Assembly (NCBI GenBank): GCA_016931295.1
Contig: JAFGEZ010000050.1
Location: 1-39,220, forward strand
Length of the DNA: 39,220 nucleotides
Direction: 5' to 3'
DNA from: Candidatus Krumholzibacteriota bacterium
GTDB lineage: Bacteria; Krumholzibacteriota; Krumholzibacteriia; Krumholzibacteriales; Krumholzibacteriaceae
The notes beneath the pieces were generated by a model that saw only the letters and a program-made list of their open reading frames with translations, was not told where the DNA came from and did not search any database. Every line of letters begins with the position of its first letter. Position 1 is the first letter of the stretch. The position numbers were made by a program, and so were the translations under genes. Below, piece after piece: positions 9,901 to 16,157 of the stretch.

Positions 9901-10301
9901 GGATCGACGAGGCTCGTTCCGCCCGCCGCGAGATCGAAGCCGCCGCCCGTCGACAGCGAGGAGAGCTGGTCGAGGCGGTCGGTGAGGAAATCGACGCGGA
10001 TGAGGATCGCCCGGACCGTCCCCCCGGTTGCCGCGGCGGCCGCGCCGAGAAGGGGCCGCTCGCCGAAGGGGCGCGGGAGCGGTCCGCGCGAGAGCCGGTC
10101 GCCCTCGACGAGGACGCGGCGCCAGTTCGGCTTCGTCGGCCGGGTGGCCGTTCGCCCCGTCGGAACGAGATGGCCGCTCGCCGTCCGTCTCAGCACCCGC
10201 GCCTCCGGCTCTCCGGCCGAGGCCGTTCCCGCCGCCGCGAGCAATGCGACCGACACGACCAGGCCGGCGGCGGCTGTCCTTTTGAAACGGATCGCTGCCA
10301 C
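6999..10301 (-). CDS. Secreted M6-family (immune inhibitor A-like) zinc metalloprotease with type IX secretion C-terminal sorting domain
   Basis: The 1100-residue protein starts with a signal peptide (MAAIRFKRTAAAGLVVSVAL, cleavage near ASA-GE). The M6 peptidase domain spans roughly residues 90-430. It holds the zinc site HEFGHQLGLPDLY (His295, Glu296, His299) and the typical GLSAWSRTYLGW segment. Several cysteines (for example DETGENC and GNCLNCDDPG) suggest disulfides. Residues about 570-960 form a repeated beta-propeller-like region with LAGWPV, TGWPRRP and RGWPRRI motifs and an acidic DLDGDGWLDLVYPDGRD loop, a likely calcium site of FG-GAP/VCBS type. The last 85 residues, from VVYPNPSTGE (residue 1016) to FAIVH, match the type IX sorting domain pattern (YPNP start, LTGELV turn, SGVYLCRLV strand). 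It follows porV by 26 bases, so it is a probable cargo of the PorU/PorV system and is expected on the surface or released. The substrate is unknown. Confidence 0.9.
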   Translation of the reverse strand: MAAIRFKRTAAAGLVVSVALLAAAGTASAGEPEARVLRRTASGHLVPTGRTATRPTKPNWRRVLVEGDRLSRGPLPRPFGERPLLGAAAAATGGTVRAILIRVDFLTDRLDQLSSLSTGGGFDLAAGGTSLVDPTPHDRAYFDAHMEALATYYRLQSCGAVEIEWIVWPPENDAACHLGDIADYGPGEGGDWKTESLVCFFRDAVTACDADLASRGYPERIGDFDAIVVAHAGPNLQTDVNYDTPNDIPSFYARLGDEDIFTVDGGATTVRYGSVIPETANQDGYLSGIAAVLAHEFGHQLGLPDLYNVQTNAPTVGIWDNMDSGGMLGVYVCDETGENCAYAEGLVPGGLSAWSRTYLGWTTVDTVATFAEGIALTAVERCPARVVRVEAGEDEYFLVENRAAETDGLPTYFVADGETGVILGTGNCLNCDDPGAEILEWELVNGYDILLPTESDYPGPDGGPGLLVWHVDDRLIAERWETNTVNTLYPYGVSLVEANGVVDLGDPYSWFGLGWFDDAFYEGNATAMGDSILPPSWSNLLVPSGVFLENVSARDTLMTFDVGVPALRRVDRILPSGRFSPAADGVLLVPGGEALLLDEAGDLRIAGLDEPVFSLGAGANGPIAWIDDPDADGGVILAGTAGGDLWLVDDRDFDPLAGWPVSSGVALAAPPVLVSTAAGIVAAVTTADGVLHCLDAGGGEIAGSPIDLGGFGTRPVGNIAAAVDSLGRTDALFVLAADEANTWVGRWEIVVESVGGASTPRLDGAGDGSYGYPVPLSRTEVEGEVALVGGDVDPAAPGAEIWVVAMTTGRLFLLGRDGILASRDREKRIAARPALHDLDGDGWLDLVYPDGRDLCAVTASGANLTGWPRRPADEYYVRGDETIVTSPVVLATAHGPIVAAGSELGALYLFDGAGRLLRGWPRRIAASFPNGVDLVPDAGGETLVAALDLRDRAAAEPAFPAMTGGCSFRWRALPAVALSGSWTGAWGGPQRTAFAQPSAGGAAGADEWLALDRTLVVYPNPSTGEAVRFHFPAPATGEARLEIMTLTGELVFGLSRVVGGGEAEFVVDLSGKASGVYLCRLVVTAGGRRTQATRTFAIVH

Positions 10302-10327
10302 GATCGGCTGTAGCCTTTCCCAGGGGG

Positions 10328-11320
10328 TCAGAACGTGACTCCGAGCGACCAGCGATGCACCCTGCCCAGGTCGGACGACTGCGGAACGGTCGACCAGTCG
10401 AAACGCACCCGCTTGTTGAGGATGAATCCGAGCCCGTAGGTCGCGTCCTTGATGTCGCCGTCCTTGTCGTGGATGTACCCGCCGCGCGCTGCGAAGAGCT
10501 GCGCGTAGACGAACTCGGCGCCGGCGTGATAGGTGCTCGACCGTTCGAACTCGACCATCGGCCGGTTGTAGTCGGCCGCGACGGTCAACGTGCCGAACTC
10601 GTTGGCGACGGGCGTGTAGGCGAATCCGAGCCGCATGTTCCGGGGCAGATCGGCCGCCTGGTCGCTATCCACGTAGGTGATCGAGGGACCGAGATTCGTG
10701 ACGGCGAATCCCAGGTTCAGGTTCCGCACCATGAAGCCGCCGACGCTGAAATCGGGGATCTTCCACAGGGCGCCGAAGTCGATGGCGACCGAGTGTCCCT
10801 TCCCCTCCTGCCCCTCAATGGTCGCCCAGTCGGGGGCGAGCGAGACATAGACGTACTTCACGTTCATGCCGATCCCGATCGTGTCGAAGATCTTCACCGC
10901 GCCGCTCAAGGTCGGAGCGACCTCCCAGGCCGAGGCGGTGCCCACCGGGTTCGGGTCGAGCCGCGTCACTTCGTAGTCGCCGTAGGTCAGGTAGAGGAGG
11001 GCGGCGCCGATCGTCCCGATCCCTTCGAGACTGTACACGCCGCCGATGTAGTCGAAGAACACGTCGGAGGCGAGGTCGGGAACGAGCTGCGTGTGCATGA
11101 GATCGACCGCTCTGTCGACGAAGGCGATCCCGGCGGGGTTCCACCAGATCGCGGTCGCGTCGTCGGCGATGGCCACGAAGCTCTGACCCATCCCGTTCGC
11201 GCGGGCGCTCGGCGGGATGATCAGGCTGCTTGCGCCGGCTTCGCCCTGCGCGAACGCGGCGGTCGCCGACAGGGTGAGCAGGATCAACGATGCGATTGCG
11301 AATCTCAACGTCTTCACCAT
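10328..11320 (-). CDS. porV: PorV/PorQ-family outer membrane protein (type IX secretion shuttle)
   Basis: The 330-residue protein has a signal peptide (MVKTLRFAIASLILLTLSAT, cleavage near AFA-QG). The N-terminal SSLIIPPSARANGMGQSFVA followed by DDATAIWWNPAGIAF is the FadL-like PorV/PorQ signature: SARA-GMG, then the D-x-x-A-x-x-WNPA box. The remainder is barrel strand pattern and ends in WSLGVTF with a terminal Phe. Family knowledge: PorV (LptO) takes cargo from the SprA channel to the PorU sortase by binding the C-terminal sorting domain. Here porV lies between porU (upstream) and a sorting-domain cargo (downstream), which supports PorV over PorQ. AGAGGAAGGG precedes the ATG, and a good promoter lies 36 bases upstream. 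PorP/FadL-type alternatives are less likely given the WNPAG motif. Confidence 0.88.
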   Translation of the reverse strand: MVKTLRFAIASLILLTLSATAAFAQGEAGASSLIIPPSARANGMGQSFVAIADDATAIWWNPAGIAFVDRAVDLMHTQLVPDLASDVFFDYIGGVYSLEGIGTIGAALLYLTYGDYEVTRLDPNPVGTASAWEVAPTLSGAVKIFDTIGIGMNVKYVYVSLAPDWATIEGQEGKGHSVAIDFGALWKIPDFSVGGFMVRNLNLGFAVTNLGPSITYVDSDQAADLPRNMRLGFAYTPVANEFGTLTVAADYNRPMVEFERSSTYHAGAEFVYAQLFAARGGYIHDKDGDIKDATYGLGFILNKRVRFDWSTVPQSSDLGRVHRWSLGVTF

Positions 11321-11355
11321 GATTCCCTTCCTCTGAAGATACGGTATCTACATGA

Positions 11356-11385
11356 ATGATAATAATCTGTGCCGCGTCCGGTCAA
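11356..11385 (-). promoter_or_regulatory. Sigma70-type promoter for porV and downstream genes
   Basis: On the minus strand, -35 TTGACC (11380-11385) and -10 TATCAT (11356-11361) are separated by 18 bases, with an AT-rich end to the spacer. The predicted start is near 11349, giving a leader of about 28 bases that includes the porV ribosome binding site. The core CTTGACCGG is identical to that of the porU-operon promoter. Confidence 0.6.
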
Positions 11386-11445
11386 GCGGTTTACACACGC
11401 GGACCGAGGCTCGAAGGACGCGTCATCCCTCTTCGCGACAACTGG

Positions 11446-14400
11446 TTACCTCAACAGTACCACCTTCCCCGTCACGGTCTCCGTCCTGTTGAACGAATCC
11501 CTGAAGGCCACCTCGAGCAGATACAGATACGTTCCGTTGGCCGGGCGGTCGCCCGCGGCGTCCCGTCCGTCCCAGTAGATGCCGTTGAACCCCTCCCCGG
11601 CGGTCTCCCGCCGCTCCCAGATGCTCACGCCCGACAGCGTGTAGACGACGAGCCGCACGTCAGCGGCGCTGCTCAGCTGGAAGACGAAGTTCGTGCCGTC
11701 GGTGAACGGATTCGGGAAATTGAAGACGTCGGTCACGGCGTAGATGCCCTCCTCGACGATCTCGAAGTCGAGGGTGTCGCTCGCCGCCGCTCCGAGATTG
11801 TCGAATGCGCGCATGACCACAGAATGCGGTCCGGGTTCGAAGCCCGGGCCGAGCGGGTACTCCACGCTGCCGGCGGTCGACGAGCCGTGATCGTACGAGA
11901 AATATTCCGTGACGTAGATCGGAAAGCCGTCCCGGTCGAACTCGAGCAGGATCGAGCTCTGCGGGTCGACGCCGAGCGTGGCGATCCCGTCCCCGTCCTC
12001 GATATCGGCGACGAGGAGCGCCCCCTGCTTCACCTTGTCGGCCTGTCCGGCGAAGAACATCCTGAGCGACGGCGGCGACTCGTTGACCGGGGGCGACGCG
12101 GCCGTGACGATGTCGAGCGTGTCCGCCGCGCCCGCGGCGTCCGACCCGTCGCCGACCGTGTACGCGCGGACGCGGGCGCAGGAACCGGTACGACACCGGA
12201 TCGGGACGGTGTACTCCACGGCGAACCGGCCGTTTTCGACGTCGACCGAGCCGTGGAAGAATTCGCCGCCGGGAAGGTCGTACTTGACGGGATACATGAT
12301 CCCCTTGCGCTCGACGATCCGGTCGATCCGCTCCTCGGCCTCCTGGACGACGATGTCGACCTCGCCGTTCCACGAGCCGAGCACCGCCCCGCCGTCGGTG
12401 ACCGCTCCCTGGACGCGGTAGCGCCTTCCCGTCTCCATCGTATCGACGGCGGCGACGTCGAGGGCGACGACCCGCCGCGGCAGGGCCAGCGTCATGGCGG
12501 GATCGCCGAGGAGCTCGTATTTCGCGTTGTTGGCCGGATAGGCGAGAACGCTCGTCGACATCTTGGCGAGTTGCAGCGCCGTGCCCACGGGCAGGACCGC
12601 CGTCGTGTCGCGCTCCGGGAAGAGCATCCCGTGGAAGGCGAAGTTGAGCGCGGAGTTGCAGTTTCCGTAGGTGGGCGCGACGCCGGCGATCGTCCCGATC
12701 GCCCCCCCCGCGTCGAAGGAAACCATCTCCTGCGCCATGCTCCGGTGGTAGGGGGAATCGAGGTCCCCGACCGAGCAGGAGAAGGCGAGGTACAGGGGGC
12801 GGCGCGCCCCGTTGGTGAGCGAGAAGACGTCGCTCTTGAGCATCACACGCTCGTCGGTCATCTGGAGGTACGAGCCGTGGCCGGCGAAGTTGATGATCAG
12901 CGCTCCCTCGTTCCACCGCCCGAGCAGGTCGCTCGTCGCCGCCGGCTTGATGTCGCCGTCGAACGGGTAGTGATGGAGATAGATCTTGCTGAAGTCGACG
13001 AAACGCGGGAAAACACCCACCTCGCGGTCGGCGAGAACCTCCGCGTCGTTCATGAAATAGAAATCGTTGTCCCAGGGATTGGTCGAGTACTCGTCGTCGG
13101 CGACGAGCACCACGCGGTTGCGCCAGGGGCCCGTCTCCCCGTTCGCCTCGTAGTCGACGATCCGCATGGCCCAGCGCCGCGCCTCGCCTTCTTCGAGGCA
13201 GGTGAGGCGCCCGACGCCGAGGTCGGCGAAGAGATCGACGCCGTCGTCGAGCTTGACGAGATAATCGTCCTCCTCGATCGCCTCGCTCTCCCCCGCGTAG
13301 CCCGTGTTGACGTAGAAGGGGACGAGGTCGTTGCCGCGACCGAGATGATTTTTCGGATCGTAGGTGCCGTTGCCGACGATGAGGAGGAAACGGACGACCG
13401 GCTCGTCCCCCTCGCGGTACGCGTCGTAGAGGAATTTCATGTAGTTCCGGACGGCGAGCGGATCCTTGAGCCCGCCGGAGAAGTTGTCGTAGACGTGCTG
13501 GACGTCGACGGCGCGCACGCGCGGCGCGGCGACGCCGGGAAGCGTGGAGGCCCGGTGCGCCCTGAGGATCTCGGCGGCCGCGCGGAAGCGCCCGTTGTAG
13601 ACGATGACCATGTGCGGTCCGTCCCCCTCGTCCCGGAGCGAGGGGATGGGCGCGAACGGGGTTCCCGCCACCTCGATGACCGGCCGGCGCAGGGCCGCGG
13701 CGGTCGCCGCCGCGTAATGCGCGGGAACCGTGCCGAGCGGATCCTCGAAGAGGACCTTGCCGCCCTCATGCGTCCAGCCGTCCAGCATGGCGGGGGAGCG
13801 ATGATCGCTCACGTCGACGAGCAGCGGCCGCTCCGATCCGAAGCCGTCGAGATGGAACCGTCCCGTGCCGCTTCCGGCCGGGGCGATGAAGTCGAGCCGG
13901 CCGGAGGCCGCGCGGAGCAGACGGTTGTAGTGGATGTCGTACCACAGCACGTACATCGCGTCCGGGATCTGCTTCGAGATGGTGAACACGTTGCCGCCGG
14001 CGCGGAGGTTGGTCAGGGCCGCCGTGAGCGTGTCCGGGACGGGCTTGTAGGTGACGTCGTCGATTTGCCACCTGAGCGTGCCGGCCGTCTGGAGGTTGAC
14101 GCTGCAGACGGCGTCGCCGAGATTCGAGAAGGTGTAGGGACCGTAACGCACGGTGCGGAGCGTGCCGTTGGCGTCGGCGGGATCGCTCAGAACGAAGGTG
14201 CTGTTGAAGAGCGAGGTGCCGTCCTTCGCCAGAAGCTGCCAGTACCAGCGGTCATCCGTCTCCATCGGCGAGTAGAGGAGATCCGTCTCGACGTGGATCC
14301 GCTCGACGTACCGGTCGATGTCGGTTCCGCCTCCCGTCGGGGAGACGGATCGGCTCTCCATCCGCCTCGGTTCGCCGGGGAATGAGCCGCCCCAGGCGAG

Positions 14401-15387
14401 CCAGTAGACGTTCCGCGTCTCGTAGGCGTGCTCGTACCGCTCCATGGCGTCGGCGGCGGGATCGAGGTAGTCTTTCCAGCCCGAGGCGCCGACCGCCCAG
14501 AAGAGGATCGAGTCCCCCTCCCAGAAGGAGGATCCCTTGACGCGGATCCGGTGCTCGGTCAGGTCCCAGCCGGGGCGGTCGCTCCCGTCCAGGCCGGTCA
14601 GGCGGGGCTGCTGCAGCGGGCCCGCGGAGAAGAGCCGGATCGTCGAGGCGTCGATCTGGCGCGGGTCGATCCCCGCGGCGAGCAGGGCGTTGTAGGTGAC
14701 GATGTAGAGGCCCGGTTCGCTCACGCGGAGCCTGATCCAGTTGTCTGTCCGCGCGAAGGAGAAGGGATCGCCCGGCGCGGCGAGCGTCCGGCGCGGCTCG
14801 TCGCGCCAGCCGGCCGCCTGGGCGGCGTTCACGATCGCCGCGTCCCGCGGACGCGGAACGCTTTTCCCCTCCCCTGCGCTCGCCGGTGGGAATGAGAGGC
14901 GCGCCACGATCCGGACGGCGTGTCGGTAGCCGGCCGCCTCTGCGTCCCATACGACCGGCATCCAGGAGAGGACGGTCATGGGCCGGGTACGGTAGCGGCC
15001 GGTCGTCTCGAGGGAGACGAACGCGTCGTTTCCGGCCTGCGCCGCCGGCGCCGTCCCGCCCGCGTCCCGCCGCCGGAATACCCGGGGCGGCGGACCGTCG
15101 AGGGGAACGACGTCGGCGTCGATCGTTTCGATGCGCAGGCCGTCCTCGGCTGGCACCTCGAAGAGAAGCAGTCGTTGCGGAAGGAGGAAACGCCCCTCGA
15201 TCATCCGTGCGGTGAAGCCGTCGAGTAAAACGACGCTTCCCTCCGCTCCGCCTGGACCGATCGTCGGCGCCGGGGAGGTCAGCTCCACCGTCACGCTTCC
15301 CGCGTCCCACGACAGGACGCGGCAACCGTCGGCGGAGACCGGGCGCGAGGCCAGGATCAGCAGGACCGCGAAAAGGAAACGTCTCAA
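11446..15387 (-). CDS. porU: PorU-like type IX secretion sortase (C25 gingipain-family cysteine protease)
   Basis: The 1313-residue product is read from a TTG at 15387. This start gives the signal peptide MRRFLFAVLLILASRPVSA, has GGGGGG six bases upstream, and overlaps the upstream TGA stop (TTGA). The C25 peptidase domain lies near residues 560-920 and contains AGHGSYLQMTDERV (catalytic His837) and LAFSCSVGDLDSP (catalytic Cys871). The 34-residue His-Cys spacing is close to that of gingipains. The N-terminal 550 residues are beta-rich, as in PorU. A late domain is followed by a C-terminal FNFPNPFTDGTNFVF module of about 90 residues, the PorU-type sorting-like domain. Family knowledge: PorU is held at the surface by PorV, cuts sorting domains off cargo and links cargo to lipopolysaccharide. 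Its place next to porV and a tagged protease supports this. A secreted gingipain-like protease is the alternative. Confidence 0.87.
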   Translation of the reverse strand: MRRFLFAVLLILASRPVSADGCRVLSWDAGSVTVELTSPAPTIGPGGAEGSVVLLDGFTARMIEGRFLLPQRLLLFEVPAEDGLRIETIDADVVPLDGPPPRVFRRRDAGGTAPAAQAGNDAFVSLETTGRYRTRPMTVLSWMPVVWDAEAAGYRHAVRIVARLSFPPASAGEGKSVPRPRDAAIVNAAQAAGWRDEPRRTLAAPGDPFSFARTDNWIRLRVSEPGLYIVTYNALLAAGIDPRQIDASTIRLFSAGPLQQPRLTGLDGSDRPGWDLTEHRIRVKGSSFWEGDSILFWAVGASGWKDYLDPAADAMERYEHAYETRNVYWLAWGGSFPGEPRRMESRSVSPTGGGTDIDRYVERIHVETDLLYSPMETDDRWYWQLLAKDGTSLFNSTFVLSDPADANGTLRTVRYGPYTFSNLGDAVCSVNLQTAGTLRWQIDDVTYKPVPDTLTAALTNLRAGGNVFTISKQIPDAMYVLWYDIHYNRLLRAASGRLDFIAPAGSGTGRFHLDGFGSERPLLVDVSDHRSPAMLDGWTHEGGKVLFEDPLGTVPAHYAAATAAALRRPVIEVAGTPFAPIPSLRDEGDGPHMVIVYNGRFRAAAEILRAHRASTLPGVAAPRVRAVDVQHVYDNFSGGLKDPLAVRNYMKFLYDAYREGDEPVVRFLLIVGNGTYDPKNHLGRGNDLVPFYVNTGYAGESEAIEEDDYLVKLDDGVDLFADLGVGRLTCLEEGEARRWAMRIVDYEANGETGPWRNRVVLVADDEYSTNPWDNDFYFMNDAEVLADREVGVFPRFVDFSKIYLHHYPFDGDIKPAATSDLLGRWNEGALIINFAGHGSYLQMTDERVMLKSDVFSLTNGARRPLYLAFSCSVGDLDSPYHRSMAQEMVSFDAGGAIGTIAGVAPTYGNCNSALNFAFHGMLFPERDTTAVLPVGTALQLAKMSTSVLAYPANNAKYELLGDPAMTLALPRRVVALDVAAVDTMETGRRYRVQGAVTDGGAVLGSWNGEVDIVVQEAEERIDRIVERKGIMYPVKYDLPGGEFFHGSVDVENGRFAVEYTVPIRCRTGSCARVRAYTVGDGSDAAGAADTLDIVTAASPPVNESPPSLRMFFAGQADKVKQGALLVADIEDGDGIATLGVDPQSSILLEFDRDGFPIYVTEYFSYDHGSSTAGSVEYPLGPGFEPGPHSVVMRAFDNLGAAASDTLDFEIVEEGIYAVTDVFNFPNPFTDGTNFVFQLSSAADVRLVVYTLSGVSIWERRETAGEGFNGIYWDGRDAAGDRPANGTYLYLLEVAFRDSFNRTETVTGKVVLLR

Positions 15388-15791
15388 AGGATACCCCCCG
15401 CGAGGATCGCGACGACGGCGACCGTGCCGACGGCCTGCAGCACGAGCGAGGACGGCCCCGCCGGCCGGCCGTGCCCGATACGACCCGTGTGACCGGGAAA
15501 GATCTTCCTGCTTTCGTCGATCTTCCCGAGCTTCCACAACATGTTCTCCATGTCGGGAGCCGCGCCGAAGATCGCGCCGAGGACGATCGCCGGGCTGCGG
15601 AGGCCGAGAAACAGCATCACGGCGAAGACCCCGACGGCGAGCAGGATCTCGAGCGTCATGCTCCTGAGGTCGTAGTGCGGCACGACGTCGAGCGCGACGT
15701 GGCTTCCCAGCCCGGCGACCGGGGCCAACCAGGCCCACGGCACGAGCGCCCCCGCCAGGGCCCCGGCTGCGACATGGGTGAACACGCACAC
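15384..15791 (-). CDS. Small multi-pass membrane protein with SHxxLDxxPH motif, translationally coupled to porU
   Basis: The 135-residue protein is read from GTG 15791, with AGAGGTG seven bases upstream (GTG 15785 is possible). Three or four hydrophobic segments are visible: residues about 8-27, 45-64, 68-80 and 116-134. Between the first two is the polar motif GSHVALDVVPHYD, and FGAAPDMENML follows. The H-x-x-x-D...P-H and PD-x-E pattern resembles small inner-membrane proteins related to metal-dependent hydrolases of the YdjM type, but the match is loose and I do not assign activity. The stop TGA overlaps the TTG of porU, so ribosomes finishing this gene probably start porU. It lies 29 bases after the Trm112-like gene. 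Confidence 0.65.
   Translation of the reverse strand: MCVFTHVAAGALAGALVPWAWLAPVAGLGSHVALDVVPHYDLRSMTLEILLAVGVFAVMLFLGLRSPAIVLGAIFGAAPDMENMLWKLGKIDESRKIFPGHTGRIGHGRPAGPSSLVLQAVGTVAVVAILAGGIL
15394..15399 (-). promoter_or_regulatory. Shine-Dalgarno-like G-run that supports the TTG start of porU
   Basis: Six G residues on the minus strand end six bases before TTG 15387. Together with the TTGA overlap and the signal peptide that begins at this codon, this fixes the porU start despite a long open frame reaching upstream. Confidence 0.5.
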
Positions 15792-15820
15792 GCTCAGTCA
15801 CCTCTTTTGGAAAAGGACGT

Positions 15821-15988
15821 TCAGCCGTCGAGCGGCTCGGCCCGATCGACGAGCATGATGGGAATATCCTCCTCGACGGGATAGCGCAACCGGCACGCCT
15901 CGCAGACGAGCCAGGCGCCACCGGCGTCCAGGGAGACCTTCTCCTTGCACTTCGGGCAGGCCAGGATATCGAGCAGTTCCTTGTCCAT
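15821..15988 (-). CDS. Trm112-like zinc protein (YcaR family)
   Basis: A 55-residue gene starts at ATG 15988, preceded by GGAGGAG. The start MDKELLDILACPKCKEKV and the later LVCEACRLRYPVEEDIPIM give two CxxC pairs (Cys11/Cys14 and Cys29/Cys32) and the closing EDIPIML strand that define the Trm112/UPF0434 (YcaR) fold. Family knowledge: these small zinc proteins act as partners of methyltransferases, and YcaR is often encoded beside envelope genes such as lpxK or kdsB. Here it is the first gene of the unit carrying the membrane protein and porU. Which enzyme it would serve is unknown. It follows a leader hairpin with a U-run, described separately. Confidence 0.85.
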   Translation of the reverse strand: MDKELLDILACPKCKEKVSLDAGGAWLVCEACRLRYPVEEDIPIMLVDRAEPLDG

Positions 15989-16008
15989 TCTCGCTCCTCC
16001 CCCTACAG

Positions 16009-16055
16009 AAAAATCCCTGACCGATCGGGCATACGAAGACCGCTCCCGTCAGGGA
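16009..16055 (-). terminator. Hairpin with U-run: accA terminator or leader attenuator of the Trm112-porU unit
   Basis: On the minus strand TCCCTGAC (16048-16055) pairs perfectly with GTCAGGGA (16014-16021), followed directly by TTTTT (16009-16013). Inner CGGG/CCCG pairing is possible, and the loop is about 26 bases. On the plus strand it is followed by CCCCTTTT, so it could act both ways. The strong minus promoter at 16097-16126 lies upstream of it, and only 20 bases separate the T-run from the Trm112 start codon. It therefore sits inside that gene's leader. Confidence 0.6.
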
Positions 16056-16096
16056 CCCCTTTTCGCTGTATTCACCTTGTCCAAGCTGGCACCGTA

Positions 16097-16126
16097 AGTA
16101 TACGCGAACCGGCGAGCGCCGGTCAA
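16097..16126 (-). promoter_or_regulatory. Sigma70-type promoter for the Trm112-membrane protein-porU unit
   Basis: On the minus strand, -35 TTGACC (16121-16126) and -10 TATACT (16097-16102) are 18 bases apart. Each matches the consensus in five of six positions, making this one of the best promoters in the window. The predicted start is near 16090, which leaves a leader of about 100 bases containing the hairpin at 16009-16055. The accA stop is about 30 bases upstream. Confidence 0.7.
16108..16123. repeat. Perfect inverted repeat between -35 and -10, possible operator
   Basis: ACCGGCG (16108-16114) and CGCCGGT (16117-16123) are perfect 7-base arms around a 2-base centre. The repeat fills most of the spacer of the 16097-16126 promoter, where a bound regulator would block polymerase. 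GC-rich palindromes are common in such DNA, so this is only a candidate. Confidence 0.35.
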
Positions 16127-16157
16127 GGCAAAAGCCCTCGCCGCCCGCCGCCCCGCC

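Noticed and set aside
7620-10313. Long plus-strand open frame (897 codons) opposite the M6 protease gene
   Set aside because: The minus strand encodes a coherent protease with motifs; the plus frame is rich in Arg, Gly, Asp and Val with no domain, as expected opposite GC-rich genes.
11386-11445. Possible terminator after porU
   Set aside because: I found no stable stem followed by a T-run between the porU stop and the porV promoter.
11356-14385. Plus-strand open frame of 1009 codons opposite porU
   Set aside because: Antisense shadow of a real C25 peptidase gene; low-complexity charged sequence only.
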